DNA of 64,000 nucleotides. Source: MPNP01 sp026709725 (GTDB taxonomy: Bacteria; Pseudomonadota; Alphaproteobacteria; Rhodobacterales; Rhodobacteraceae). The stretch covers positions 1,364,001 to 1,428,000 of the forward strand of contig OZ241384.1 in the NCBI GenBank assembly GCA_965200805.1, read 5' to 3'. The notes beneath the pieces were generated by a model. That model was not told the origin of the DNA. It did no database searches and saw nothing but the letters and a program-made list of their open reading frames with translations. The translations under genes and the position numbers were made by a program. Numbering within the stretch: position 1 is the first letter of the stretch; each line of letters begins with the position of its first letter. Below, in pieces: positions 1-8,142 of the stretch.

Positions 1-1
1 C

Positions 2-301
2 GGCGAGGAGGGCAAGGACCGTCTCCATGGCGGGCCCGGCTCCGACATCCTCTGGGGCGGTCTGGGTGCCGACACCTACGGTCTCGGCAGCAACACGCGC
101 CGGGACCGCGACATCATCGTCACCGATGATGCCGATGCCATCACCGACCAGTTCCCCGACGCCACCCCTGTCTGGATCTGGGATGTCGCCATCCCGCCGC
201 TTGTCCTCAACAGCGAACTCTGGTGGCTGCACGAGGGCGGCTTCGAGCAGCGGGCCTACCGGCTCGAGGCGGCCGACATCATCGTCTGGATCGACGATTG
301 A
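2..301 (+). CDS. RTX (hemolysin-type calcium-binding) protein, C-terminal fragment
   Basis: The frame is open from the window edge to a TGA at 299-301, so only the last 99 residues are seen. It begins with nonapeptide-type glycine/aspartate repeats (GSDILWGGLGADTYGL), the Ca2+-binding beta-roll units of RTX proteins, followed by an acidic, hydrophobic tail ending in DIIVWIDD. Such C-termini are normally the uncleaved type I secretion signal, so the protein is probably exported by an ABC/MFP/TolC route, but no secretion gene is visible here. The catalytic or adhesive part lies outside the window, so its activity cannot be stated. Confidence 0.8.
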   Translation, partial: GEEGKDRLHGGPGSDILWGGLGADTYGLGSNTRRDRDIIVTDDADAITDQFPDATPVWIWDVAIPPLVLNSELWWLHEGGFEQRAYRLEAADIIVWIDD

Positions 302-310
302 GCGGGCCAC

Positions 311-736
311 GGGTGTGATCCTCGTATGGCTGACCCGGGAATCTGCACATCATTGATAAGGGGATTATATCGACTGGTTGACAGAATCTAAATTGGTTCA
401 AGTAAATCAGTTTGTTACAACAAACTTTGCCAGATATTTCATTGATACTTCAAGTGCTTGGATATCATCGGGTATTTTGATTCCTGTCAACTTAAGTATA
501 TAATCCCTATTGATAACAGGTGATCCGCCAAAATCGCATTCACCCCCGATCAGCGATCCGGCGATGCATCGGCCCCGTTTCCCGAATGTTTCGCAGCAGC
601 ACCGATCCATGCCGCCTCCCGGGCCCGTGCCAAAAGGCTCCGCCTGGCACGGGCGGCCCGATTCGGCCGAATCGGGCCGGGAGCCAGGGTGCGTCAGGAG
701 ATGTCATGAAAAGTCAGCCATGGGAGAATCACTCCC
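311..736. mobile_element. Internally deleted ISKra4-like element (short copy)
   Basis: Both ends match the ends of the long element at 8143-10051. The left end starts GGGTGTGATCCTCGTATGGC; the right end, read inverted, starts GGGAGTGATTCTCCCATGGC. Just inside, both copies share the stretch around GATCCGCCAAAATCGCATT (left) and GATTCGGCCGAATCGG (right). The transposase interior is missing, leaving about 270 bp of element once the nested MITE (360-508 plus one target copy) is removed. It is therefore a non-autonomous derivative. No clear target-site duplication is seen at its outer borders. Confidence 0.7.
360..508. mobile_element. MITE copy 1 (149 bp), inserted in the short ISKra4-like element
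   Basis: Terminal inverted repeats begin (G/A)GGGATTATAT. An 8-bp target duplication ATTGATAA lies at 352-359 and 509-516. The long element at 8143-10051 has the uninterrupted version of this site near 8190, which confirms insertion here. The end is similar to that of the IS1595-family transposon at 40995-43316, which also makes 8-bp duplications. No coding capacity. Confidence 0.9.
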
Positions 737-858
737 CTTGCGGGATGCCCAGGTTGATGTCCCCGTTAGAACCAAATAAAGAGGTTATAATCATTCCGCT
801 GAAAGATGTTTAAATCCAACTCGAAGGTGACAAATACTTTGTGTGAGGTGAAGTGGTT

Positions 859-1551
859 ATGCCTTACTATCTGATATCAGAATTGGGAATTCTGTTCTGC
901 TTTATTGTCTTTCTTGGTGTAATTGTCTGGAAACTGAGCGGGTGGAAAACGAAGATTGATGTAACCATGACCGAGCAAATCCCTGAACTCAAGAAGCGAG
1001 TTAAAGAAGGATTTGAAGAGATCAACAACAGGTTTGAAGAGATCAACAACAGGTTTGAAGAGATCAACAACAGGTTTGAAGAGATCAACAACAGGTTTGA
1101 AGAGATCAACAACAGGTTTGAGCAAGTAACAAGGAGATTTGAAGATGTCGCAAGGAGATTTGAGCAAGTAACAACGAGAATCGATAATCTATCGAGACGA
1201 ATCGATTTTCTGTCTCTTCCGAAGACGACAGAAGCGCAAAGCCCGATAAAGTTAAATGACCTTGGAAAAAAGATATCAACGGAACATGAAGTCAGGAAGT
1301 GGGTTGAATCGGCACACGGTCAGAGCCTGATAGAGGAATTAGTGAAGTCGGGAGTCGAAGAGGAGTATGAAATATTTGAGAACTGCTACAATTATGTTCG
1401 CAATCTTGACGAAACCGATGGAGATTTTCGTCGCAAGACATCCGCTGCGGCCTACAACAGCGGCACAAGCCAGCCTGAAGTGCTCAAGGTCTATCAGATT
1501 GAATTGCGGGATTGGGTTTTGAAAAGATTAAACCAAGCACCCAGTCCGTAA
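859..1551 (+). CDS. Membrane-anchored coiled-coil protein, unknown function
   Basis: About 230 residues. One N-terminal membrane segment (ISELGILFCFIVFLGVIVWKL, roughly residues 4-24) is followed by a basic-acidic linker and a long predicted coiled coil built on the heptad FEEINNR, then RFEQVTRRFEDVARRFEQV. The C-terminal ~100 residues (from LGKKISTEHEVRKW) look globular and I do not recognise them. The ATG at 859 is preferred over the GTG at 853 because GAGGTG at 844-849 sits at a normal distance. Base composition is lower in GC than most neighbours and it lies between two MITEs, suggesting acquired DNA. A structural or sensory role at the inner membrane is possible; no function can be assigned. 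Confidence 0.65.
   Translation: MPYYLISELGILFCFIVFLGVIVWKLSGWKTKIDVTMTEQIPELKKRVKEGFEEINNRFEEINNRFEEINNRFEEINNRFEEINNRFEQVTRRFEDVARRFEQVTTRIDNLSRRIDFLSLPKTTEAQSPIKLNDLGKKISTEHEVRKWVESAHGQSLIEELVKSGVEEEYEIFENCYNYVRNLDETDGDFRRKTSAAAYNSGTSQPEVLKVYQIELRDWVLKRLNQAPSP
1012..1116 (+). repeat. Five perfect 21-bp tandem repeats inside the coiled-coil gene
   Basis: The unit beginning TTTGAAGAGATCAAC recurs five times without a mismatch and encodes FEEINNR each time. Diverged units follow (1117 onward). The unit is a multiple of three, so copy-number change would lengthen or shorten the coiled coil by one heptad without breaking the frame. Confidence 0.95.
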
Positions 1552-1693
1552 CTCCCGTACGCTGGCCGCTTTCTTTCTAGATGGGCGGCAAGGGAAGACC
1601 CCTTCATCTGCATAGTTGAAGAACTGCACCGAAACATTCTGATCGGGGAATGAGTATCCGTATGTGCAGCAAAGGATTCATGGGCTTCCGTTT

Positions 1694-1842
1694 GGGGATT
1701 ATATACTTAAGTGACAGAAAATTAAAGAAGCTCATAAGAATCAGTACTTTAATTTTCAACTGCTATGTATAGGTTCAAATGGTTTATGTTATTGATTAAA
1801 TGAGATAAATTAAGAAAACTGTCACTTAAGTATATAATCCCC
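1694..1842. mobile_element. MITE copy 2 (149 bp)
   Basis: Perfect inverted ends GGGGATTATATACTTAAGTG and an 8-bp target duplication TTCCGTTT at 1686-1693 and 1843-1850. AT-rich, no coding capacity. It ends 31 bp before the L,D-transpeptidase start, so it lies within that gene's upstream region. Confidence 0.93.
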
Positions 1843-1873
1843 TTCCGTTTCCGATAGCACATGGTAGAAATGC

Positions 1874-2398
1874 ATGTCAGCCAGAATGTCCGCCCCATAC
1901 CTGATTGCGCTTCTTGTTGCAGGTGCCATGACGCTGGCAGGCTGTAATCACACAATGCAGGAGGGCAAGATCCGATCATACAACGGGCTTGAGGTCACAC
2001 ATATCATCGTCGACAAGTCTGATCGCAACCTGCGCCTTTATCACCATGATCGGGTCCTGAAGTCCTTCCCTGTCCATCTCGGATCAAATCCAAGGGGTCA
2101 CAAGGAATTTATGGGTGACGGCCGAACACCGGAGGGGTGGTACCGGATTGACAGAAAGAACCCCAACAGCAGTTTCCATCTCAGCCTTGGGATTTCCTAC
2201 CCCGACCCGCTTGACACCCAAAGGGCGCGGGCACGGGGCAGGAGCCCCGGCGGCGATATCTTCATCCACGGCAAACCCAACGACGGTCGCACTGTGGGCC
2301 GGGACTGGACCGCAGGCTGCATTGCCGTGACGAACGGTCAGATTGAGACGATTTATTCAATGGTCGAAATCAACACCCCAATCCTGATCAGGGCCTGA
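1874..2398 (+). CDS. L,D-transpeptidase (YkuD family) lipoprotein
   Basis: 174 residues. The N-terminus is a lipoprotein signal with lipobox LAGC (Cys near residue 24). The rest is a YkuD domain: HIIVDKSDRNLRLY opens the beta-fold, and the catalytic region is IHG (about 132-134) followed by DWTAGCIAVTN with the nucleophilic Cys, the usual HG...(S/T)xGC(I/V) arrangement. Such enzymes make 3-3 peptidoglycan crosslinks or tether proteins to the wall in the periplasm; substrates also include edited stem peptides. It is single-domain and close to the minimal family length. MITE copy 2 lies immediately upstream and may have displaced or modified its promoter. Confidence 0.88.
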   Translation: MSARMSAPYLIALLVAGAMTLAGCNHTMQEGKIRSYNGLEVTHIIVDKSDRNLRLYHHDRVLKSFPVHLGSNPRGHKEFMGDGRTPEGWYRIDRKNPNSSFHLSLGISYPDPLDTQRARARGRSPGGDIFIHGKPNDGRTVGRDWTAGCIAVTNGQIETIYSMVEINTPILIRA

Positions 2399-2649
2399 CA
2401 TCTCCCGCGCGGAATGACAGCCGCCCACCGGTTCGGGTGGGCGGGAATGCCCGGTCCTGGTCGCAGGGCACTCTCCATGACAGTCGCCCGGAAACCGATT
2501 ATCGATCAGTCGGGCAGGATCCCTGACCTGTCGTTGCGGTGGATGCGATGAACACGGACGCCGGACATCTGCCGGGATACGCAAATCAAGAAATGCATTG
2601 ACTTCGACGGGGTTGGTTTCAGTGTGTGTCGCACCGCATGACTCTTTGA

Positions 2650-4533
2650 TCAAAAGACCAGATTCAGCATCGAAATGGAGACGATGAGAAAAAGGATGGT
2701 CATGATGATGCCGGATTTGACGAAGTCGATCACACGGTAGCCGCCGGGGCCCATGACGAGGGCATTGACCTGGTGGGTGGGGATAAGAAAGGAGTTGGAG
2801 GTGGAGATGGCGACGGTGAGGGCAAAGAGGGCTGGATTGCCACCAGCAGAGAGGGCGATGGAGACGGCCAGGGGGACAAGGAGAACTGTGGCACCGACAT
2901 TGGACATCACAAGGGTGAAAAATGTGGCCAGAAGAGCGATGCCGGCCTGCAGCGACCACAGCGGCCAGCCATCAAGGAGGATGAGGATTTTCTGGGCCAG
3001 CCATTCAGCGGTTCCTGTATTCTGGACCGCAAGGCCGAGGGGAATCAGGCTGGCCAGAAGAAACACCGTATTCCAGCTGATGGCATGGTAGGCTTCGTCG
3101 ATGGTGAGAACACGCGTGAGAAGCATGCCGGCCGCACCGGTGAGGAGGCAGAGGGAAAGGAGCGCATCGGTGAAGAGGATCATCCCGAGAGAGACAGCAA
3201 GGAAGAGGATGGCCCAGCCGACCTTTTTGGGGCGGAGTTCTTCCTGGGGGAACTCCGAGGTGACAATGACAAGATCACGATTGTGCTTATGGCTGGCAAG
3301 AACGGTCCATTGGGTCTGGACCACGAGTGAATCACCGGCCTGAAAGGGAATGGCTCCCAGGATGGATGCCTTGTGGTCCTTGGTCTCGACATAGCTGAGC
3401 GCTTCCTGGCCACGGTGAATGGCAAGGAGGTTCAGGCCGAAGTTTTTGCGCAGATTAACCTCGCGGGCGGTGGTCCCGATAAGGCGGGAGTTGGGCGGGA
3501 TGACGATCTCGGCGATCCCGGACTTGTCAACCTCGAAATCGCTGCGAAAGATATGCATCTCATGGTCGATGAGGAAGTTGAAATCATTGGCAAAGTCCTC
3601 AATGACCTGCTTGTGTCCAAGAACAGCAAGACGGGATGGGGTCTCGATGATCACATCCACAGCAGGTGAGAGCCACTTCTTTCCGTCGTGATAGATTCCG
3701 ATCACATAGAGATGGAAAGCCTCCATCAGGTCGGCAATGCGTTCGCCATAAAGGGGGTGGTTGTCGGGAATGACAATCTCGTAGATATCGGCGTCAACCC
3801 CATAGAGTGACTTGACGTATTCCTTCATTGACTGGGCCGTTGTGGCCTCTTCACGAATCTGGGTGTCGGGCAGGACCCAGCGTCCACAGAGCATGAAATA
3901 GACAATCCCGGTCAAAACGAGAGCGATGCCGACCGGGGTGACGGAAAAGAGATGAAACTGCTCCATCGCCTGGTCAGGGGGGAGGCTGCGATTGGCGGAG
4001 ATGATCAGGTCATTCAGGAGAATCAGGGGTGAGGATCCCACCATTGTCATTGTGCCCCCCAGGATTGCACAGAATCCCATCGGCATCAGCAGTCGGCTCA
4101 GCGGGACGCCGGCTCGCACGGAAATCCGGCTGACGACAGGCAGGAACAGCGCAGCTGCACCAACATTCTGCATGAAACTGGAGATCACGCCAACGGTGCT
4201 TGAGATGATCGGAATGATCCGCTTCTCGGAGGAGCCGCCGATTCGGAGGATGGCACTGGCCAGACTGCTCATCAGGCCGGTCCTGTCCAGTCCGGAGCCA
4301 AGAATCATCACAGCGATGATCGAGATGACGGCGTTGGAGGAAAACCCGGTAAAGAGTGTGTTGACATCGGCCACATTGCCAAGACCCGGCGCATAGCTCA
4401 GGATGCCGAGAAAAACCATAATCGTAATGGCGGCGACATCAACCCGCACGATTTCAGAGACAAACAGAAAAATTGCAAATGCCAGGACGCACAGGATGAC
4501 GATCATCTCAAAGGTCAAGGTAAGGGTTGGCAT
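2650..4533 (-). CDS. SLC13/DASS family permease with central TrkA_C (RCK_C) domains
   Basis: 627 residues with about ten or more membrane segments split into two halves. The N-terminal half runs from LTLTFEMIVILCVLAFAIFL to the GMTMVGSSPLIL region, and the C-terminal half from about residue 410. Between them (about 215-400) are two soluble TrkA_C-like modules, seen as repeated patterns such as IYEIVIPDNHPLYGERIADL and IAEIVIPPNSRLIGTTAREV. This layout is typical of bacterial SLC13 relatives that import dicarboxylates or sulfate with sodium; the actual substrate cannot be told. It is divergent from pckA with about 240 bp between, so the two may share a control region. TrkA_C domains suggest ligand gating. 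Confidence 0.85.
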   Translation of the reverse strand: MPTLTLTFEMIVILCVLAFAIFLFVSEIVRVDVAAITIMVFLGILSYAPGLGNVADVNTLFTGFSSNAVISIIAVMILGSGLDRTGLMSSLASAILRIGGSSEKRIIPIISSTVGVISSFMQNVGAAALFLPVVSRISVRAGVPLSRLLMPMGFCAILGGTMTMVGSSPLILLNDLIISANRSLPPDQAMEQFHLFSVTPVGIALVLTGIVYFMLCGRWVLPDTQIREEATTAQSMKEYVKSLYGVDADIYEIVIPDNHPLYGERIADLMEAFHLYVIGIYHDGKKWLSPAVDVIIETPSRLAVLGHKQVIEDFANDFNFLIDHEMHIFRSDFEVDKSGIAEIVIPPNSRLIGTTAREVNLRKNFGLNLLAIHRGQEALSYVETKDHKASILGAIPFQAGDSLVVQTQWTVLASHKHNRDLVIVTSEFPQEELRPKKVGWAILFLAVSLGMILFTDALLSLCLLTGAAGMLLTRVLTIDEAYHAISWNTVFLLASLIPLGLAVQNTGTAEWLAQKILILLDGWPLWSLQAGIALLATFFTLVMSNVGATVLLVPLAVSIALSAGGNPALFALTVAISTSNSFLIPTHQVNALVMGPGGYRVIDFVKSGIIMTILFLIVSISMLNLVF

Positions 4534-4770
4534 GAAAACCCCGGTACGGTGGCAGGATCCGAACCCGAACCCCTCTGCGTTATTGACAGGATGAATAAAT
4601 TTCTTGAAAAAAAATACAAGGAAGCCGTAGACGGCATTTCTGCTGCAGTGCAGAATTGGACATCATGCGGGACTGCAACGCACAGGTTTGATTGACCCGG
4701 TCGCTCTGATGATGATCCGAGGGGGAAGAGAGCGGAGATCACCAGCGGGAAACCACAAAGCGGAGTTGTC

Positions 4771-6354
4771 ATGACTGCACGATCCACCACCACAATTACA
4801 CTTGGCGCTGACAATCCGACCGTTGAGGTCAGATCCATGCATTACGGCCTCTCCGAAGCAGACCTCGTCATGCATGCCGTACGGAATGGTGAGGGTATGC
4901 AAACTGCATCCGGTGCGCTCCGCGTCACCACCGGTGCGCACACAGGACGCTCAGCAAAAGACAAGTACATTGTCGACAGATCAGGTATCACAGATGCCAT
5001 CTGGTGGGACGGCAACCAGCGACTTGCCCCCGATGCATACGAAATCCTCCTGGATGATGTGATCCGAACCCTCGCTGGCACAACGGTCTATGTCCAGGAT
5101 GTGAATGCCCGAACAGGGGCGGATGAATTCCTGCATGTGCGCATGATCAACAGCCTGGCCTGGCACGCACTCTTCATCCGCAATCTGCTGATTTCCGGCC
5201 CGCCCCATCACACGCTCGGGGACTGCCCCGAATTGACCGTCATCAATCTGCCGGAGTTCACGGCCGACCCCGACCGCCATCAGTGCCGGTCCGGGACGAT
5301 CATTGCGCTCGATATCGCCCGATCTCTTATTCTGATCTGTGGAACTGCCTATGGTGGGGAGAACAAGAAGTCGGTCTTTTCCTATCTCAACTACCTGCTG
5401 CCGGCACGGAAAATCTTCCCCATGCATTGCTCGGCCAGCTATCCCACAGGTCATCCCGAAGCACCGTGCCTGTTTTTCGGCCTCTCGGGCACTGGAAAAA
5501 CAACGCTGTCAACGGATGAGAGCCTCACGCTTGTCGGCGACGATGAGCACGGTTGGTCGGATGACGGCGTCTTCACGATCGAAGGCGGCTGCTATGCCAA
5601 GACCCAGGGCCTTGATCCCGGCAAGGAAGCCGATATCCATGCGGCTTCGACCCAATTCGGCACCGTCCTCGAAAATGTCATCATCGACCCTGCCACAAAC
5701 ATGCCGGACTTCAGCGACACATGCCTGACTGAAAATACCCGCAGTGCCTACGATATCAGCAAGATTCCCGGTGCTGCTGCATCGGGGTGTGCCGGTCATC
5801 CCCGGCATGTTTTTCTCCTTGCATGTGATGCATTCGGTGTTCTTCCTCCGATTGCCAGACTGACCCATCAACAGGCTGTGGATATCTTCATGACCGGCTA
5901 TACCTCAAAAGTCGCAGGCACCGAGCGCGGGATCAGGACTCCGACTCCCGTCTTCTCCGAATGCTACGCCAGGCCCTTTCTGCCAAGACCACCCTCGGTC
6001 TACCGCGTGATGTTTCTTGAGCGGATCCGGAGCAGCAAGAGCCAGTGCTGGCTCATCAATACCGGTTGGCAGGGCGGTCCCGCTGGCACAGGCCAACGCA
6101 TCGCACTCGAATACACACGCAGGATCATCGCAGCTGCAATCAACAATGAGCTCGGCGATGTCGACACGGACACACTTCCATTCCTCGATCTGCAAATTCC
6201 CACATCAATTGATGGCATCCCGGGCGCACTCCTCAACCCTGCGCACGCATGGCCCGGAGACGGGTACAACCAGGCTGCAGGGAAACTTGCCGACATGATA
6301 TCCCGGCACATGTCTTCATCGGATCCTCGCAAGTCAGGCTCCATGCCGAATTGA
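4771..6354 (+). CDS. pckA: Phosphoenolpyruvate carboxykinase (ATP)
   Basis: 527 residues, normal length for the ATP-dependent enzyme. It shows the kinase P-loop GLSGTGKTTLS (about 235-245), the metal/oxaloacetate segment GDDEHGWSDDGVFTIEGG (about 255-272) and the conserved NLPEF and GTAYGGENKKS motifs. It converts oxaloacetate plus ATP to phosphoenolpyruvate in the cytoplasm, the first step of gluconeogenesis. In many alphaproteobacteria pckA lies close to the hprK/EIIA/HPr genes; here that block is about 10 kb away, separated by mobile elements and the arg genes. Confidence 0.96.
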   Translation: MTARSTTTITLGADNPTVEVRSMHYGLSEADLVMHAVRNGEGMQTASGALRVTTGAHTGRSAKDKYIVDRSGITDAIWWDGNQRLAPDAYEILLDDVIRTLAGTTVYVQDVNARTGADEFLHVRMINSLAWHALFIRNLLISGPPHHTLGDCPELTVINLPEFTADPDRHQCRSGTIIALDIARSLILICGTAYGGENKKSVFSYLNYLLPARKIFPMHCSASYPTGHPEAPCLFFGLSGTGKTTLSTDESLTLVGDDEHGWSDDGVFTIEGGCYAKTQGLDPGKEADIHAASTQFGTVLENVIIDPATNMPDFSDTCLTENTRSAYDISKIPGAAASGCAGHPRHVFLLACDAFGVLPPIARLTHQQAVDIFMTGYTSKVAGTERGIRTPTPVFSECYARPFLPRPPSVYRVMFLERIRSSKSQCWLINTGWQGGPAGTGQRIALEYTRRIIAAAINNELGDVDTDTLPFLDLQIPTSIDGIPGALLNPAHAWPGDGYNQAAGKLADMISRHMSSSDPRKSGSMPN

Positions 6355-6742
6355 CACACCGTCGGGACGAATGGCCGATTCCGCCGACAGACCCACTCCG
6401 GTTGACAGCGTTTCGTCGTCTCCATGATCGGGTCCCTTCCTCTGCTATTGCCATTTGCAGGCGGAGAGGTTCTTTTTCGGGCAGAGTCTTGACAGGATTG
6501 GCAACTGCCCCGCAGCACCGGAGACTGTCAGGACTGTTGCCTCCTTGCTCACGTTCTCTTTGGACCCGCACTCTTGTTGGGGATTACATACAACGAAAAA
6601 TCAATCTGAAAACCGCTTCGAGTCCATGTTGAGAGACGGGCCGGATGTTGTGTGAACGCGGGGCCAAGAGTATATTGACTCCTGAACCCGTTTTCCCATA
6701 CTCCGAAAACGAGGAAGACAACCGATTGAGGAGAACCTGACC
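6355..6742. other. Intergenic, no gene seen
   Basis: About 390 bp after pckA. Short frames here show no family resemblance. The sequence GGGGATTACATAC near 6578 recalls one MITE end but has no partner. The last 15 bp contain GAGGAG (6728-6733), which is a good ribosome site for the ATG at 6743. Confidence 0.6.
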
Positions 6743-6766
6743 ATGAGCGCGATGCAACACACGTTA

Positions 6767-6781
6767 CCCCCCCCCCCCCCC
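6767..6781 (+). repeat. C15 homopolymer between an upstream ATG and a secreted-protein gene
   Basis: Fifteen consecutive C residues. The ATG at 6743 has a good ribosome site, but with C15 its frame is one base out from the downstream coding sequence at 6801. With 14 (or 17) C residues it would fuse in frame. This is the layout of a slipped-strand contingency locus, though a sequencing length error is possible. Confidence 0.85.
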
Positions 6782-6800
6782 TGGATTTTGGGGATCGCCA

Positions 6801-7460
6801 ATGAAGCGGCTGGCAACGGCACTGGCCGCCGCGCTGGTGGCTGCGCTGATGGCCGGGCCGGTCTGGGCGCAGATTCCAGAACCGACCTGTCTCCCCGGCT
6901 ATACAGCGACACAGGTTCCCCTGCCGGGAGACCGCAGTCGGATGACATGGCGATGCGTTGCCAACTGGACAGGCTCTGCCCCGAACATTGAATCGGCCGA
7001 TCCGACTCGCCGGTCAACGCTTCTGCTTCGACTTGCCGGACCCGGGACCGTGAATGGCTGCGGCGATGGTCACGAGACGCGGATAAATATTCGCGCGACC
7101 GGAGGCTTCTTTGCCGCCGGACAACTCGCCCTCGCCGACGTCAGATTACGTAGTAGCTTAGCCGACAATGAGTTGAATTTTGAACGTACGGAACCCGGCA
7201 TAGCTCCTTTCTTTAAGACGATTGCCGTCAATGTTATGGAAGGCGATAACTTCGTCGCGATCCGGTATCAGGCCCCTCCTCTTGATTCTGGTCAGGTGAA
7301 TCCAGGAGGAAAACATGTCATCCGCCTGGAACTGGTGGATGATACTTTCAATGAAGAAAAAACCTGGCGGGAACACGGGAGAGAGTACACGCAAAAGTAC
7401 CGCATTGCACCCACCGGAGCCATCCAGATCGTCTTTGACCTTGATGGTCCCGGGTGTTGA
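6801..7460 (+). CDS. Secreted protein of unknown function, possibly phase-variable
   Basis: 219 residues. It begins with a clear Sec signal (MKRLATALAAALVAALMAGPVWA, cleavage before QIPEP). The mature part has four cysteines (CLPGY, WRC, NGCGDGHE, and the C-terminal GPGC) and a beta-rich look. I do not recognise the family. The ATG at 6801 has a weak ribosome site; the stronger one precedes the ATG at 6743, on the far side of a C15 tract that puts it out of frame at the present length. In the in-frame state the signal would gain about 19 residues including a proline run. Confidence 0.7.
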   Translation: MKRLATALAAALVAALMAGPVWAQIPEPTCLPGYTATQVPLPGDRSRMTWRCVANWTGSAPNIESADPTRRSTLLLRLAGPGTVNGCGDGHETRINIRATGGFFAAGQLALADVRLRSSLADNELNFERTEPGIAPFFKTIAVNVMEGDNFVAIRYQAPPLDSGQVNPGGKHVIRLELVDDTFNEEKTWREHGREYTQKYRIAPTGAIQIVFDLDGPGC

Positions 7461-7539
7461 TGAACGGGTAACGCCGGATACGCGGGGCGGTCTTCGGATC
7501 GCCCGCGAGTTTCCCGCCGCACAAGAGGAAAACGTGGAG

Positions 7540-8142
7540 TTACCCGTCCACCAGACGTTCGTTCCCCGCGATCCGCTCACGGGCAAGGTTGCGGTAGGCT
7601 TCTGACAGTTCCACTCCGATCCACTGCCTTCCGACGGCGTTCGCGGCGAGCGCCGTCGTTCCCGATCCCATGAACGGATCAAGCACGATCCGGCCGGTAG
7701 TTGACTCTATGCAGCGTTGCGCCAGTTCCACCGGAAACGGCGCGGGGTGTGGGTTCTTTGACTCCTGCGGTATCTGCCAGACGCACCCGATAGCGTTCGC
7801 TTTCTTCGCTAGCCTGAACCTCGGCTTGCATATCAGGTAGATGACCTCGTAATTCGGCAGGAAATAGCCGGGGTTGAAGTTAATGCCTCCCGCCCGCTGC
7901 CAGATGATTATCTGCCTTACCGGAAAGCCCTCCACTATGTCCGATCGGTCCTGTAGCAACCCGTCCTGAATGCGCCATTTGTTATTGTAGAATATCGCCC
8001 CGTCATTGTGCAGAACGCGCATCATCGCCGTCAGGCATTTCCTCTGCCACGCGACGTACTCTTCATGCGGCATGTTATCGTCATGGTCGGAGTAACCGGC
8101 TTGCAGGGCCGCGCCCGGCCACTTGCCTCCGCGTCCGTCCTT
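7540..8142 (-). pseudogene. DNA methyltransferase (N6/N4 class), N-terminally truncated
   Basis: The ATG-started part (to 8073) is 177 residues and ends with VLDPFMGSGTTALAANAVGRQWIGVE, the AdoMet-binding motif of beta-class methyltransferases. The same frame stays open upstream as KDGRGGKWPGAALQAGYSDH right to base 8142, where the ISKra4-like element begins at 8143. The catalytic (D/S)PPY motif, expected just upstream, is missing. So the element's end cut off the first part of the gene. I did not find that missing part beyond the element's other end, which implies a further deletion or rearrangement. Likely inactive; probably from a phage-type methylase. Confidence 0.85.

Noticed and set aside
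4545..4580. tRNA-like GGATCCGAACCCGAACCCC stretch
   Set aside because: No acceptor stem or anticodon arm can be drawn around it.
6575..6600. Possible sixth MITE end (GGGGATTACATAC)
   Set aside because: No matching inverted end within 200 bp and no duplication.
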